Shown: positions 20,206-28,034 of the stretch, one piece after another
How the letters are laid out: each line of letters begins with the position of its first letter
Numbering within the stretch: the stretch's first letter is position 1
Assembly: GCF_021405525.1 (NCBI RefSeq)
Contig: NZ_JAGQAG010000001.1
Span: forward strand, 2,294,001 to 2,358,000
DNA from: Ruegeria pomeroyi
GTDB lineage: Bacteria > Pseudomonadota > Alphaproteobacteria > Rhodobacterales > Rhodobacteraceae
DNA length: 64,000 bases
Reading direction: 5' to 3'
Notes under the pieces: model-generated
What the model saw: only the letters and a program-made list of their open reading frames with translations
Databases searched by the model: none
What the model was told of the DNA's origin: nothing
Translations under genes and position numbers: made by a program

Positions 20206-20922
20206 ATGAACGACGACGGCGGATGGCTGAACCGGTATGTCAACAGCTTGCCGGAACGTGGCTGGTTCAAGTTCCTTTCGAAATATGTGGTTGTTCCTTA
20301 CTGGGTCTGGCGAGAGGGCAGACCTAAACTTCCGGGCGGACCACGCCCCTCGCCACAGCCCAGTGACAGCACTCAGCGAATGATGAACCTGCTGATGCCG
20401 CTCAGGGACACGTCGCCGATCGGTCGGGCAAAGGCAGTCATGGCATTGGCCCAGAACGTTGACGAGATTTTCGCCGGTCTCGACAACGTGGGCACTGTGC
20501 ATTCTGCCCGGTTCCTTCTGGTCGAGGACTATATCTGCATGATCTCGGTCTATGACGGGGATTTCAGCAACTATATCCGCGACTTCATTGCCACGATCGG
20601 CAGCGTTTTCGACGCCCTGATGAAAGAGGTCGAGGGCGGCGACAAGCTTTATCCTTGCGAGAAGAATGTCGAAGCTTTCATTGATTGGGTGCGCGCGCAC
20701 GACCTGTTTCAAGCACCCGATTATCCGTTTGACCTGTTCGCCCTCCAGGACGTGCAGGCTGGCCGCAAACCAAACGACCCACCGCATGCGCTGCAATCGC
20801 TGCCTCGCTCGCTGATCCTCCAACTGCATTCGAACCGCAATATCTCGCTTGGTGGCGGTTATCGCGGGTATCCCGGCTACTCGGCGGCACAGATCAGAAA
20901 CAAACTCGGGGTGGGATGGTGA
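20206..20922 (+). CDS. Unknown protein between catalase-like and DyP peroxidase genes
   Basis: 238 residues; I recognise no family. No signal peptide or clear membrane helix. The middle (about residues 55-160) looks alpha-helical, and a Gly/Tyr-rich segment GGGYRGYPGYSAAQI lies at the C-terminus. The gene begins 3 bp after the catalase-like stop and ends one base into the DyP start codon, so all three are co-transcribed. The stable placement between two heme peroxidase genes suggests a partner or substrate-handling role (inference). Confidence 0.75.
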   Translation: MNDDGGWLNRYVNSLPERGWFKFLSKYVVVPYWVWREGRPKLPGGPRPSPQPSDSTQRMMNLLMPLRDTSPIGRAKAVMALAQNVDEIFAGLDNVGTVHSARFLLVEDYICMISVYDGDFSNYIRDFIATIGSVFDALMKEVEGGDKLYPCEKNVEAFIDWVRAHDLFQAPDYPFDLFALQDVQAGRKPNDPPHALQSLPRSLILQLHSNRNISLGGGYRGYPGYSAAQIRNKLGVGW

Positions 20923-22319
20923 TGTCCAACATTAATCCTGAAGACGATTTTGACGCCGAAAAGGTCCAGGGCAATATCCTGAGGGGCTACAAACACAACA
21001 ACGTCCGCCACCTCATGCTGGAAGTCACCAACAAGGATGCAGCAAGGCGGTTCCTGGCCGCTTCGGCCGATGGTACAGACAAGACTGTCCCGCGCATAAC
21101 TCGTTCGGCCAATTGGGCGCCCCCCGCCCCCGAGGTCTGTTTCAATATCGGGATCACGTTCGAAGGTTTGCGGGCCCTGGGTCTGCCAGCAAGCCAGCTT
21201 GCCACCTTTCCCACTGAATATGCCGAGGGAATGGCAAAGCGCGCAGTCAAGCTGGGTGATTTCGGCGACAGCGCGCCCGAGAACTGGCCGAGCCCGTTCG
21301 ACCAGCCCGACCGTATCCATATCGTGGCGTCGATCTATTCCAACGATGTTGAGAATTTCGAGCCGGTCGAAAAGCAGGTGGCGAAGGCCTTCACCATTCT
21401 TGGCGTTCGCGATGGTCGCAACCTGCCCGATGGCAAGGTGTTCTTTGGCTATCGAGACAGCATTTCCCAACCGCGCTTCAGACATATCTTCGACCCCGAC
21501 ATGGTCAACGTAGACGAACCCAAGGACCCGCTGGGCACCGCGCTATTGGGCTATCCCACACATTTCGAGGGTGTCGAATTCGCAATCCCAGAGCCCAAGG
21601 AGGTGTTTCACGACTGTTCCTTCAACGCGTTCCGGGTCTTGCAGCAGAAAACCGATGCCTTCGAGACTTACCTGAGCGAAGCCGCGACTAAGCTGGAGAA
21701 ACACCCCAAGCAGTTCGAGCTTTTGTCCGAGGGGGCCGAGGCGAATATCTGCGGCGGCATGAGCCGGCACGATGCCCTGCGCGAGGTGGTTGCCGCGCAG
21801 ATGTGCGGGCGCTGGCGCAATGGTACACCCTATGAATTGTCGCCAGACTCAGATGAGAAGGGAGATCTGTCCCTGACGAATTACGACTATACGCTCGCGT
21901 CGCGATGCCCCGCCGGGGCTCACATGCGACGGGCCAACCCTCGCGGCGGCCCCATCGTGCAACGTGTGTCGAACTACTCCCGCCGCATTGTCCGACGCGG
22001 AATGTCCTATGGTCCCGACCCGGAAACAGGCGAGCACGGCCTGCTTGGCAATTTCATTGGCGCCAACTATGGGGCTCAGTTCGAGGCGGTGATGTGCGAC
22101 TGGATTAACTTTGGCCTGCAAGACCCTAGAATTACTGGAAGCAATGACCCTCTGTTAGGCGCAAATGTGCCTGAAACCAGCGTCTTTGATCTGACCTTGC
22201 GCAACGGCGGCCATATCAGGCTAAGCGGGTTTCCCAGATTCGTGATCGCGCGGGGCGGCGCCTATACCCTGTTACCCAGCCTGCCCGCTATCCGCTATCT
22301 GGCCCAGCTTTCGGATTAG
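20922..22319 (+). CDS. DyP-type heme peroxidase
   Basis: 465 residues, dye-decolorising peroxidase family. The N-terminal KVQGNILRGYKHNNVRHLML is typical of the fungal-like/class V group. The catalytic motif, normally GxxDG, reads GYRDSISQPRF near residue 170: the essential Asp is kept while the final Gly is Ser. The proximal-heme side is expected near CPAGAHMRRANPRG, residue 328. No signal peptide. GGGGTGGG lies six bases before the ATG at 20922; an in-frame ATG at 20916 is possible but overlaps the upstream gene more. Its stop overlaps the converging cyclase stop by four bases. Confidence 0.87.
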   Translation: MSNINPEDDFDAEKVQGNILRGYKHNNVRHLMLEVTNKDAARRFLAASADGTDKTVPRITRSANWAPPAPEVCFNIGITFEGLRALGLPASQLATFPTEYAEGMAKRAVKLGDFGDSAPENWPSPFDQPDRIHIVASIYSNDVENFEPVEKQVAKAFTILGVRDGRNLPDGKVFFGYRDSISQPRFRHIFDPDMVNVDEPKDPLGTALLGYPTHFEGVEFAIPEPKEVFHDCSFNAFRVLQQKTDAFETYLSEAATKLEKHPKQFELLSEGAEANICGGMSRHDALREVVAAQMCGRWRNGTPYELSPDSDEKGDLSLTNYDYTLASRCPAGAHMRRANPRGGPIVQRVSNYSRRIVRRGMSYGPDPETGEHGLLGNFIGANYGAQFEAVMCDWINFGLQDPRITGSNDPLLGANVPETSVFDLTLRNGGHIRLSGFPRFVIARGGAYTLLPSLPAIRYLAQLSD

Positions 22320-25300
22320 GCTGCAAGTTCAGCCAGCGCCTCTTCGATCCTGGTAAGCATTGGAGAGGCGCCGGTCGGCGCGATCAGACGATGGGCCGTT
22401 TCAAGATGATCAAGCGCCTGCTGGTTGCGCTTCTTGGTCTTGCAAAGCAAGCCCAGTATCATTTCACCTCTAGCAAAATAGTGACCGTCCCGATCAAACT
22501 GTGGGTTCTGCCGCGCTTTGTCTATCAGCGCCTTGATCTGTTTTTCCCCGGTAAGCATCACGCCTGCCAAGCAGCGGAAATTTCTCAACAATACACCCAG
22601 CGATGCCCCCCCCTCGCCGGACAAGATCTGAAGGTAAACCTCGCTCAGGAAAAGCCTGTTCCAATCCGCGCCGATCTGCATCCCTTCCGCTTCGCGTCGG
22701 TCGATAGTGTTCTGAATCTGTTGCAAGCCTTCGGCGACCTTCCCCTGCATCGCCAACCCCACACCCAGCATGGTCTGCGGCACGCCGCTAAACAGTGTAC
22801 AGCCATCAGTCGCGCTCTTGTCGACAAATTCCTGCACCGCCTCGAGGGCGCCGGGGCGCTCCAACGCAACCAGAGCGGCCACGCGTGACGACTCGGCGAT
22901 CGCAGTCTCGAATTCAGCTCTCGACAAACTCAGCGCCTCTTCGGACAGTTTCAGCGCCGTCTCGTGATCATCGGTCACAACCGCCACCAATGCCTTCATC
23001 GCGGTGCCATAACCCAACGCACGTGGGTCATTGTTTCGTTTGCCGAACTCGATCATCCGTTCGGCTGTTTCACGGGCGCCGACGACCCGCCCGCGGGTCA
23101 ACTCGTTCCACCCGACGGTGGCCAGAAAGAAATTCTGAAGATAGGCATCGTCGAACTTTGCCAGAGCCGCCTCGATTGCCCTTTTCTTGCTCTCGAATTC
23201 GGCATTGGGAATAGGCGCGCAATAGATAGCGACGGAAAGCTCGTTCACCATGGCATAAGCGCGCGATTTAGGATCGCCAAGACGCGCGGCCATTTCAGTC
23301 AATTCCCGCTGGACCCTCAATGCCTCGTGAAACTGACTATTGCAGACCAGGCAGGAAACATAGTGGTGCAGGAACAGAACATGATCGCCAGTGTCACCGA
23401 TCCTGTCCAGCACTGGCCCGATGCGTTGGGCCAGGTTGATCGTGGTCATGATATCAAGAGAGATATTCGAACAGAGCGCGTAATTGCCCAGAAACTCGGC
23501 AAAAGCGGCATCGCTGGCACAATCCGGATCCTGTTCATATAGCTGCAAGGCCGTCGCAAAGTAGCGATTGGCCTGATCGTGCGAGTATGTTCCAAGACAC
23601 TTGGCCCCGGCAAGCGCCGTGTACCGAAAGGCCAGGTCTGTCCGTTCTGTTCGCGAATAGTGATGGGCCAGCGTTTCAGCAGTTTCCGGCAGCCGATTGG
23701 CATTACGCTTTTCCAACGCCTCGGCTATGATCAGGTGCAATTCAACCCGGCGATCCGTCAGCAGGCTTTGATACACGGTGTCACGGAGAAGCACGTGCTT
23801 GAACATGTAGTCCGACGAATTCTCTCTGCGATGCACCAGATCAAGGGCCTGTAGTCGTTCAAGCGCCGCGCCGGTCTGATCGGCATCCTGTACGACCATG
23901 GACAGCAGGCCGGGGTCGAATTGCCGCCCGATCGTGGCGGCCGCTTGCAATAGCGCGCGATCTTCGGGGCGAAGCTGTTCGATCCGCGCCGAAAGAAGGG
24001 TTTGCATGCTGGACGGCAATGCGCTCATCCCCGCCTCGGGATCATACTCAGCCCGCCCATCAACGATTTTCAACGCACCCTGTTCGATGAGGTAGATCAG
24101 GATTTCTTCGCCAAAGAGAGGATTGCCTCCCGAACGTTCGACGACCTCTCGAATGAGGTCGTCAGGCAACGTTTCAACCTGCAAACGGCTTTGCAGCAGG
24201 TCGCGGATATCATCCCGAGAAAGCGGCTTTAGCGCCACGGTCTGCACGACCTCATTCGTGTGCCAGTCCGGCAGGTATTCCGGCCGCCGGGTGGTCAGGA
24301 TCATCAGGTTTACGAACTCCTTGTCGGCAATAAGCTTGCGCAGCAAGTCCTCGGACGCGCTGTCGATCCAATGGATATCCTCGACCAACAAGATCACGGG
24401 TCCCAGATTACATTGCGCCTTGAGCAACGCCGGCAACAGATCGCGCGTGCGCAACCCCACGAGAACACCGTCCAGACCGTCAAGCGCCCCCTCTGGCGGC
24501 GAGAGCCCGAGAAGGTTCATCAACAGACCAAGATTCTCTTCCGAATAAAGCTGCCTGCGCTCAAGACCTGCCTGCAATTTTTCGCCAATTTCCTCAGGTT
24601 CGTCTTCCTCCTGTATACGGAACGAATTGCGCACAAGCTCAATGAACGGTAGGAACGGCACCTGCTGACCGTCCGAGGTACAGTGGCCAGTGAAAATTCT
24701 TGCTGGCTTCGATTTATCGCTGCGTAGGAACTCGAAGATCAGGCGCGTCTTGCCCAATCCGGGTTCGGCAACAAAATCGACCACTCGCAGCCCCGTCGCA
24801 CTCGCTTCGAACGCTTCGGCCACGGTGGCAAGCTCGATCTGGCGGCCGATGTACCGGGTTAAACCCCGCCCCACCGACGCATCAAACCGGGTGGCCCCGT
24901 CGCGAATTGATCGCAGGCGCCAGAGTTTTTGTTGCTTTGTAACGCCCTTGACGGTGAATTCGCCTTCAAAGCTCAGATCGACACGCCATTCGACCAGCCG
25001 CCGGGTGTTGTCGCAGATCAGACAACCGCCCTCTGGCGCCAGGGACTGGATACGCGAGGCCAGATTCACGGTGTTTCCGACCGCAGTTAGTTCGCCTTTT
25101 TCACCTTCCACCGCCGCAACAACAACGTTTCCCGAGCATACGCCGACGCGCATGATCGGGCGCACGCCAAAGCGAGCCTCGATCGTGTCGCCTGCCGTTG
25201 CAAACGCCTGTTGAAGCGCCATGGCTGCCCGGCAGGCCTTCAGACCGGCCTCTTCAAGTGCAACGGGCACACCAAAAATAGCCATGATGCTGTCACCGGC

Positions 25301-25504
25301 AAAACCTCTTACCGCGCCGCCGTGCTCCTGAACGACGGAGGTGAGCATCTCATAGAGCATCCGCGCAAAGTGAACGGCCTTGTCTTCGCCCAGCTTTTCG
25401 ATTGTCGCGGTGTATCCGACCATGTCGGTAAACAGTACCGAGACCAACCGACGCTCGGCCAGGTGTTTCGGCGCGTTCGCGAGGGGTGCGGCAGCATCAA
25501 CCAT
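22316..25504 (-). CDS. Class III nucleotide cyclase fused to AAA/STAND-type ATPase and TPR-like region
   Basis: 1062-residue signalling protein. The cyclase homology domain (about residues 18-190) has both metal-binding aspartates (SVLFTDMVGYT and FAGDSIMAIFG) and the VGNTVNLASRIQSLAP motif with the transition-state Asn and Arg, so it should be active. An ATPase domain follows with Walker A AEPGLGKTR near residue 248 and Walker B ILLVEDIHWIDSASEDLL near residue 365. The last 450 residues are helical repeats of TPR type. This build (cyclase-ATPase-TPR) is common in rhizobia and Roseobacters, with mostly unknown signals. Its start codon lies inside a perfect inverted repeat, so expression may be controlled there. 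It converges on the peroxidase operon with a 4-base overlap. Confidence 0.88.
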   Translation of the reverse strand: MVDAAAPLANAPKHLAERRLVSVLFTDMVGYTATIEKLGEDKAVHFARMLYEMLTSVVQEHGGAVRGFAGDSIMAIFGVPVALEEAGLKACRAAMALQQAFATAGDTIEARFGVRPIMRVGVCSGNVVVAAVEGEKGELTAVGNTVNLASRIQSLAPEGGCLICDNTRRLVEWRVDLSFEGEFTVKGVTKQQKLWRLRSIRDGATRFDASVGRGLTRYIGRQIELATVAEAFEASATGLRVVDFVAEPGLGKTRLIFEFLRSDKSKPARIFTGHCTSDGQQVPFLPFIELVRNSFRIQEEDEPEEIGEKLQAGLERRQLYSEENLGLLMNLLGLSPPEGALDGLDGVLVGLRTRDLLPALLKAQCNLGPVILLVEDIHWIDSASEDLLRKLIADKEFVNLMILTTRRPEYLPDWHTNEVVQTVALKPLSRDDIRDLLQSRLQVETLPDDLIREVVERSGGNPLFGEEILIYLIEQGALKIVDGRAEYDPEAGMSALPSSMQTLLSARIEQLRPEDRALLQAAATIGRQFDPGLLSMVVQDADQTGAALERLQALDLVHRRENSSDYMFKHVLLRDTVYQSLLTDRRVELHLIIAEALEKRNANRLPETAETLAHHYSRTERTDLAFRYTALAGAKCLGTYSHDQANRYFATALQLYEQDPDCASDAAFAEFLGNYALCSNISLDIMTTINLAQRIGPVLDRIGDTGDHVLFLHHYVSCLVCNSQFHEALRVQRELTEMAARLGDPKSRAYAMVNELSVAIYCAPIPNAEFESKKRAIEAALAKFDDAYLQNFFLATVGWNELTRGRVVGARETAERMIEFGKRNNDPRALGYGTAMKALVAVVTDDHETALKLSEEALSLSRAEFETAIAESSRVAALVALERPGALEAVQEFVDKSATDGCTLFSGVPQTMLGVGLAMQGKVAEGLQQIQNTIDRREAEGMQIGADWNRLFLSEVYLQILSGEGGASLGVLLRNFRCLAGVMLTGEKQIKALIDKARQNPQFDRDGHYFARGEMILGLLCKTKKRNQQALDHLETAHRLIAPTGASPMLTRIEEALAELAA

Positions 25505-25530
25505 GTTAACTTAGGTTAACATGGTTGATG
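25495..25530. promoter_or_regulatory. Perfect 16-bp inverted repeat over the cyclase start codon
   Basis: Arms CATCAACCATGTTAAC (25495-25510) and GTTAACATGGTTGATG (25515-25530) separated by TTAG. The minus-strand start codon of the cyclase (25502-25504) lies inside one arm. In mRNA the two arms would pair and bury the ATG; in DNA it is a strong dyad that a dimeric regulator could bind. No good ribosome site is visible in front of this ATG. Confidence 0.85.
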
Positions 25531-25609
25531 GTGACTCGGCTACTCTGCAGGCTGGCCCAATTCCGGTCAAACCCCACCAAGAACCCGAAGCCCCGGCGGC
25601 TTACGGCAC

Positions 25610-26572
25610 TCAAGCCGTAAATGCCAGTTTCAGCCCTGGGCGTGGCCATCTCGTCTTGTAAATCGTTCCTGTGCTCGACGCCGTAATCCAGACATCACGC
25701 ATGTCGGCGCCGCCGAAGCAGAGGTTGGTCGTGAACAAGTCATTTACCGGGAGGTGCTCGGTCTTGCCATCGGGCGTGAAGATCGTGATCCCGCCATTGA
25801 ATATCGTACCGACGCAAACGCGCCCGTCGGCTTCGACCTTGAGACTGTCGAGCCATTGGTAGCCCGGCAATGTCTGTACGACATTCCCCGGCATTCCAGG
25901 CAAAGGCCCGGGAGCCAGCTCTCCGGGGCCCACAATGTCCATGACCCAAAGCCGGCCGAAAACCGTATCAGAAACATAGAGTTTGTCCCCCTTGGGCGAG
26001 ATGCCGATCCCATTCGCCGTGGGTACGGCTGCAACGCGTTTCAGCGTCTTGCCGTCGATGGTCCCAAAGTAAACGGCTCCGGACTCGCTGATCATGCCAT
26101 CCTGTTTGCCGGTGTCGGTGAACCAAAAGTCACCATTCGCGTCAAAAACGATATCATCCGGGGCAATCAGGCATTTGCCCTTATACTTGCAATAGAGGGT
26201 CCTGACTTCACCGGTCTCCAGATCGACTCGCTGTATGGACCCGCCCTGATATTCCGGGCGCTTGGGACTGGGAATTGTGATCTCGCGCTTTGGATCGGGT
26301 GTCTTACCAGAACCGGGCGGCGCCAAGGGATCAAATCTCTCAAAAGAATACACCCCGCCGTTGTTACAGATATAAGCCGCCCCGTCAGGACCGATCGCCG
26401 TCCCGTTTGGCCCACCAGGAAGCTCCGCGACATCCACTAGCGAATTGTCCGCCTTCAACCGCCTGAGCAACTGGGCCTCGATATCGACAAAAAGGACTGA
26501 ACCGTCATCCATCGCCACGGGGCCTTCTGGAAACTTTAACCCCGAAACGACGGCGTCTAATTCCAATGACAT
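25610..26572 (-). CDS. SMP-30/gluconolactonase-like beta-propeller protein
   Basis: 320 residues from the chosen start. Beta-propeller features of the SMP-30/LRE family are seen: SGLKFPEGPVAMDDGSVLFV at the N-terminus, LPGGPNGTAIGPDGAAYICN near residue 50, DDIVFDANGDFWFTDTGK near residue 137 and PTANGIGISPKGDKLYVSDT near residue 178. These hold the acidic and Asn metal ligands of sugar lactonases. The ATG at 26572 has TGGAGAA upstream at good spacing; the longer frame to 26824 lacks this support. Likely hydrolyses a sugar or other lactone; substrate unknown. No signal peptide. Confidence 0.85.
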   Translation of the reverse strand: MSLELDAVVSGLKFPEGPVAMDDGSVLFVDIEAQLLRRLKADNSLVDVAELPGGPNGTAIGPDGAAYICNNGGVYSFERFDPLAPPGSGKTPDPKREITIPSPKRPEYQGGSIQRVDLETGEVRTLYCKYKGKCLIAPDDIVFDANGDFWFTDTGKQDGMISESGAVYFGTIDGKTLKRVAAVPTANGIGISPKGDKLYVSDTVFGRLWVMDIVGPGELAPGPLPGMPGNVVQTLPGYQWLDSLKVEADGRVCVGTIFNGGITIFTPDGKTEHLPVNDLFTTNLCFGGADMRDVWITASSTGTIYKTRWPRPGLKLAFTA

Positions 26573-27236
26573 ATCAATTCTCCATATATTAAGTAATCCT
26601 GTCAGGTAATCAGACCCAAGTCGTATTGCTTGGGCTATTAAGTCTCTCCCGTTGTTCCGAATGGCCCACATCGAAGCCCTCTGTAAGGTTCCGGCGAAAC
26701 ATGGGCGGTGTATCGGGGTCTTCGAGACCCAAGCTAACGCCGAATTCCACACACGAGCAAGCACCGAACCCGGTTCGACGAAACCGGACCATCCTGTCAA
26801 CTCCGCCAACGAATGTGCTGGCAAACAAGTTCGAACCAGTCTCAGCTAAGACAGTGACACCGTCTTTCAGGCCGCGCACGTGGTCTGCCCCCTGAGAAGT
26901 GGTCCTTCCTGAAGTAGGCTTTTCAGCCAGATGGAGGATCAAGCGGTCTGACGTCAGCTCTCGCCGGACAGATTTAGGGTTTTGATCAACAGAGGATTTC
27001 TGGTTCATCGAAGCCATTATGGAGCGAAGATGAACAAAGCATCCTGAAATTCGAAGGACGCCGCTGACAAACTGGTCAGAGGCATCATGCGTAAGAGGCG
27101 CAATGGCCAGCGCAAAGTTACCTAGGAATAACTGTCAAAAACAAAGGCAAATTCCAGTAGTGGCCGGATCGGACGAACACTTTCGCGGGGGCAAGTGGCG
27201 GAGGAGCCAGTCTGGAGCTAACCAGCCTCCACTAAA
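26573..27236. other. Gene-poor stretch at the left edge of the island
   Basis: About 660 bp without a gene I can support. Open frames exist on both strands (for example minus 26610-27017) but resemble no family, overlap one another and lack ribosome sites. A short plus-strand frame near 27060-27124 reads DKLVRGIMRKRRNGQRKVT, weakly like the start of an IS3-type OrfA, so a decayed insertion sequence is possible. Confidence 0.4.
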
Positions 27237-27407
27237 TTCCCTGCAAACAGGGAAAATAATAGGGAATTTTCTGGTTTTTTGGGGTTTTTGACAGTTTACC
27301 CCCGAAATTTAGGCGTTACTTCAATCACTTAAAGAGAATTTCCCTAGAAGGAAAAACAGGGAACTTTTTGATGGTGAACAGGGTACTTTTTTCGTGAAAG
27401 CAGGGAA
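27237..27407. repeat. Cluster of CAGGGAA-type repeats (iteron-like)
   Basis: A hairpin TTCCCTG-caaa-CAGGGAA (27237-27254) starts the cluster. Further copies on the plus strand: ATAGGGAA 27259-27266, ACAGGGAA 27356-27363, ACAGGGTA 27378-27385, GCAGGGAA 27400-27407; an inverted partial copy is near 27340. The surrounding DNA is strongly A/T-rich with T runs, unlike the neighbours. One more ACAGGGAA is at 31762-31769, beyond the recombinase-ParB operon. Such spacing and AT-richness fit an origin, a centromere-like ParB target or a recombination site. Confidence 0.7.
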
Positions 27408-27485
27408 ATACCTTTGAGCAAACCTCAATGACAGACTCCCGTCACCGCCCAGGTCGGTAAATAAGCTTCCGGCCTGCCCAGCAGA

Positions 27486-27587
27486 TCAACTATCCTGGTC
27501 AGTTTGATCGTTGGCACCAAGCCGGCGCACCGCATCAAGCAGATCAGAAATTGCCTCCTCTGCATCAGCAAGCTTGATGGCCACCAT
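27486..27587 (-). CDS. Small 33-residue ORF coupled to the HTH gene
   Basis: Starts at the ATG at 27587, overlapping the stop of the HTH gene as ATGA, and ends at TGA 27486-27488. The product begins MVAIKLADAEEAISDLLDAV, is acidic and probably one amphipathic helix. No known family. The four-base overlap is the main evidence that it is translated. Confidence 0.55.
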   Translation of the reverse strand: MVAIKLADAEEAISDLLDAVRRLGANDQTDQDS

Positions 27588-27883
27588 CAGACCTCGCGCC
27601 CAGCCATGGCCAGGAAGGTACCCAGCACCTCGTCGGAGTGTCGCGCCAGCGCAATCAGATGCGCCACACTCGGACCGTAGGTCCCTGAGAACCAGTTCTT
27701 CACCGTCTTCTCATTGGCACCCGTCCACGCCACCACGGTCTTCACACCCGCCCGACTGTCGCCGAGCGACCGCTTCAGTGCCGATGCAATTTCATTGGCA
27801 AAGCAGCCTGTCGTCTGATGACCGCCATTTCCATCATATCCGTTTTCCCTTGGAAAGAACTTGCCCTTTTTCGGAAACGACAT
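27587..27883 (-). CDS. Small HTH-type DNA-binding protein
   Basis: 98 residues from the ATG at 27883, which has GAAGGAG at ideal spacing. The N-terminus is basic (MSFPKKGKFFPRENG). The segment VAWTGANEKTVKNWFSGTYG near residue 53 reads as a helix-turn-helix of Cro/XRE type. It is transcribed away from the recombinase operon, with 151 bp between the two starts. It probably regulates that divergent region, where the operators would lie (inference). Confidence 0.75.
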   Translation of the reverse strand: MSFPKKGKFFPRENGYDGNGGHQTTGCFANEIASALKRSLGDSRAGVKTVVAWTGANEKTVKNWFSGTYGPSVAHLIALARHSDEVLGTFLAMAGREV

Positions 27884-28034
27884 TCCACACTCCTTCACTT
27901 TACATGAGTGCGAAGAATTCAACCGTTGATTCCGACATGAGCGATGGATTTGCATGGAATAAGTAGGAGATACGCATGTGACTGGTCGATGGGCGGCCCA
28001 TTCCGACAAGAGCGACTAGCCGCCTGAAACGGAT

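Noticed and set aside
26610-27017. 135-codon minus-strand frame at the island edge
   Set aside because: No ribosome site or recognisable family, and it overlaps equally plausible frames on the other strand.
27237-27407. CRISPR array
   Set aside because: The repeats are 7-8 bp and irregularly spaced in AT-rich DNA; no cas genes are in the window.
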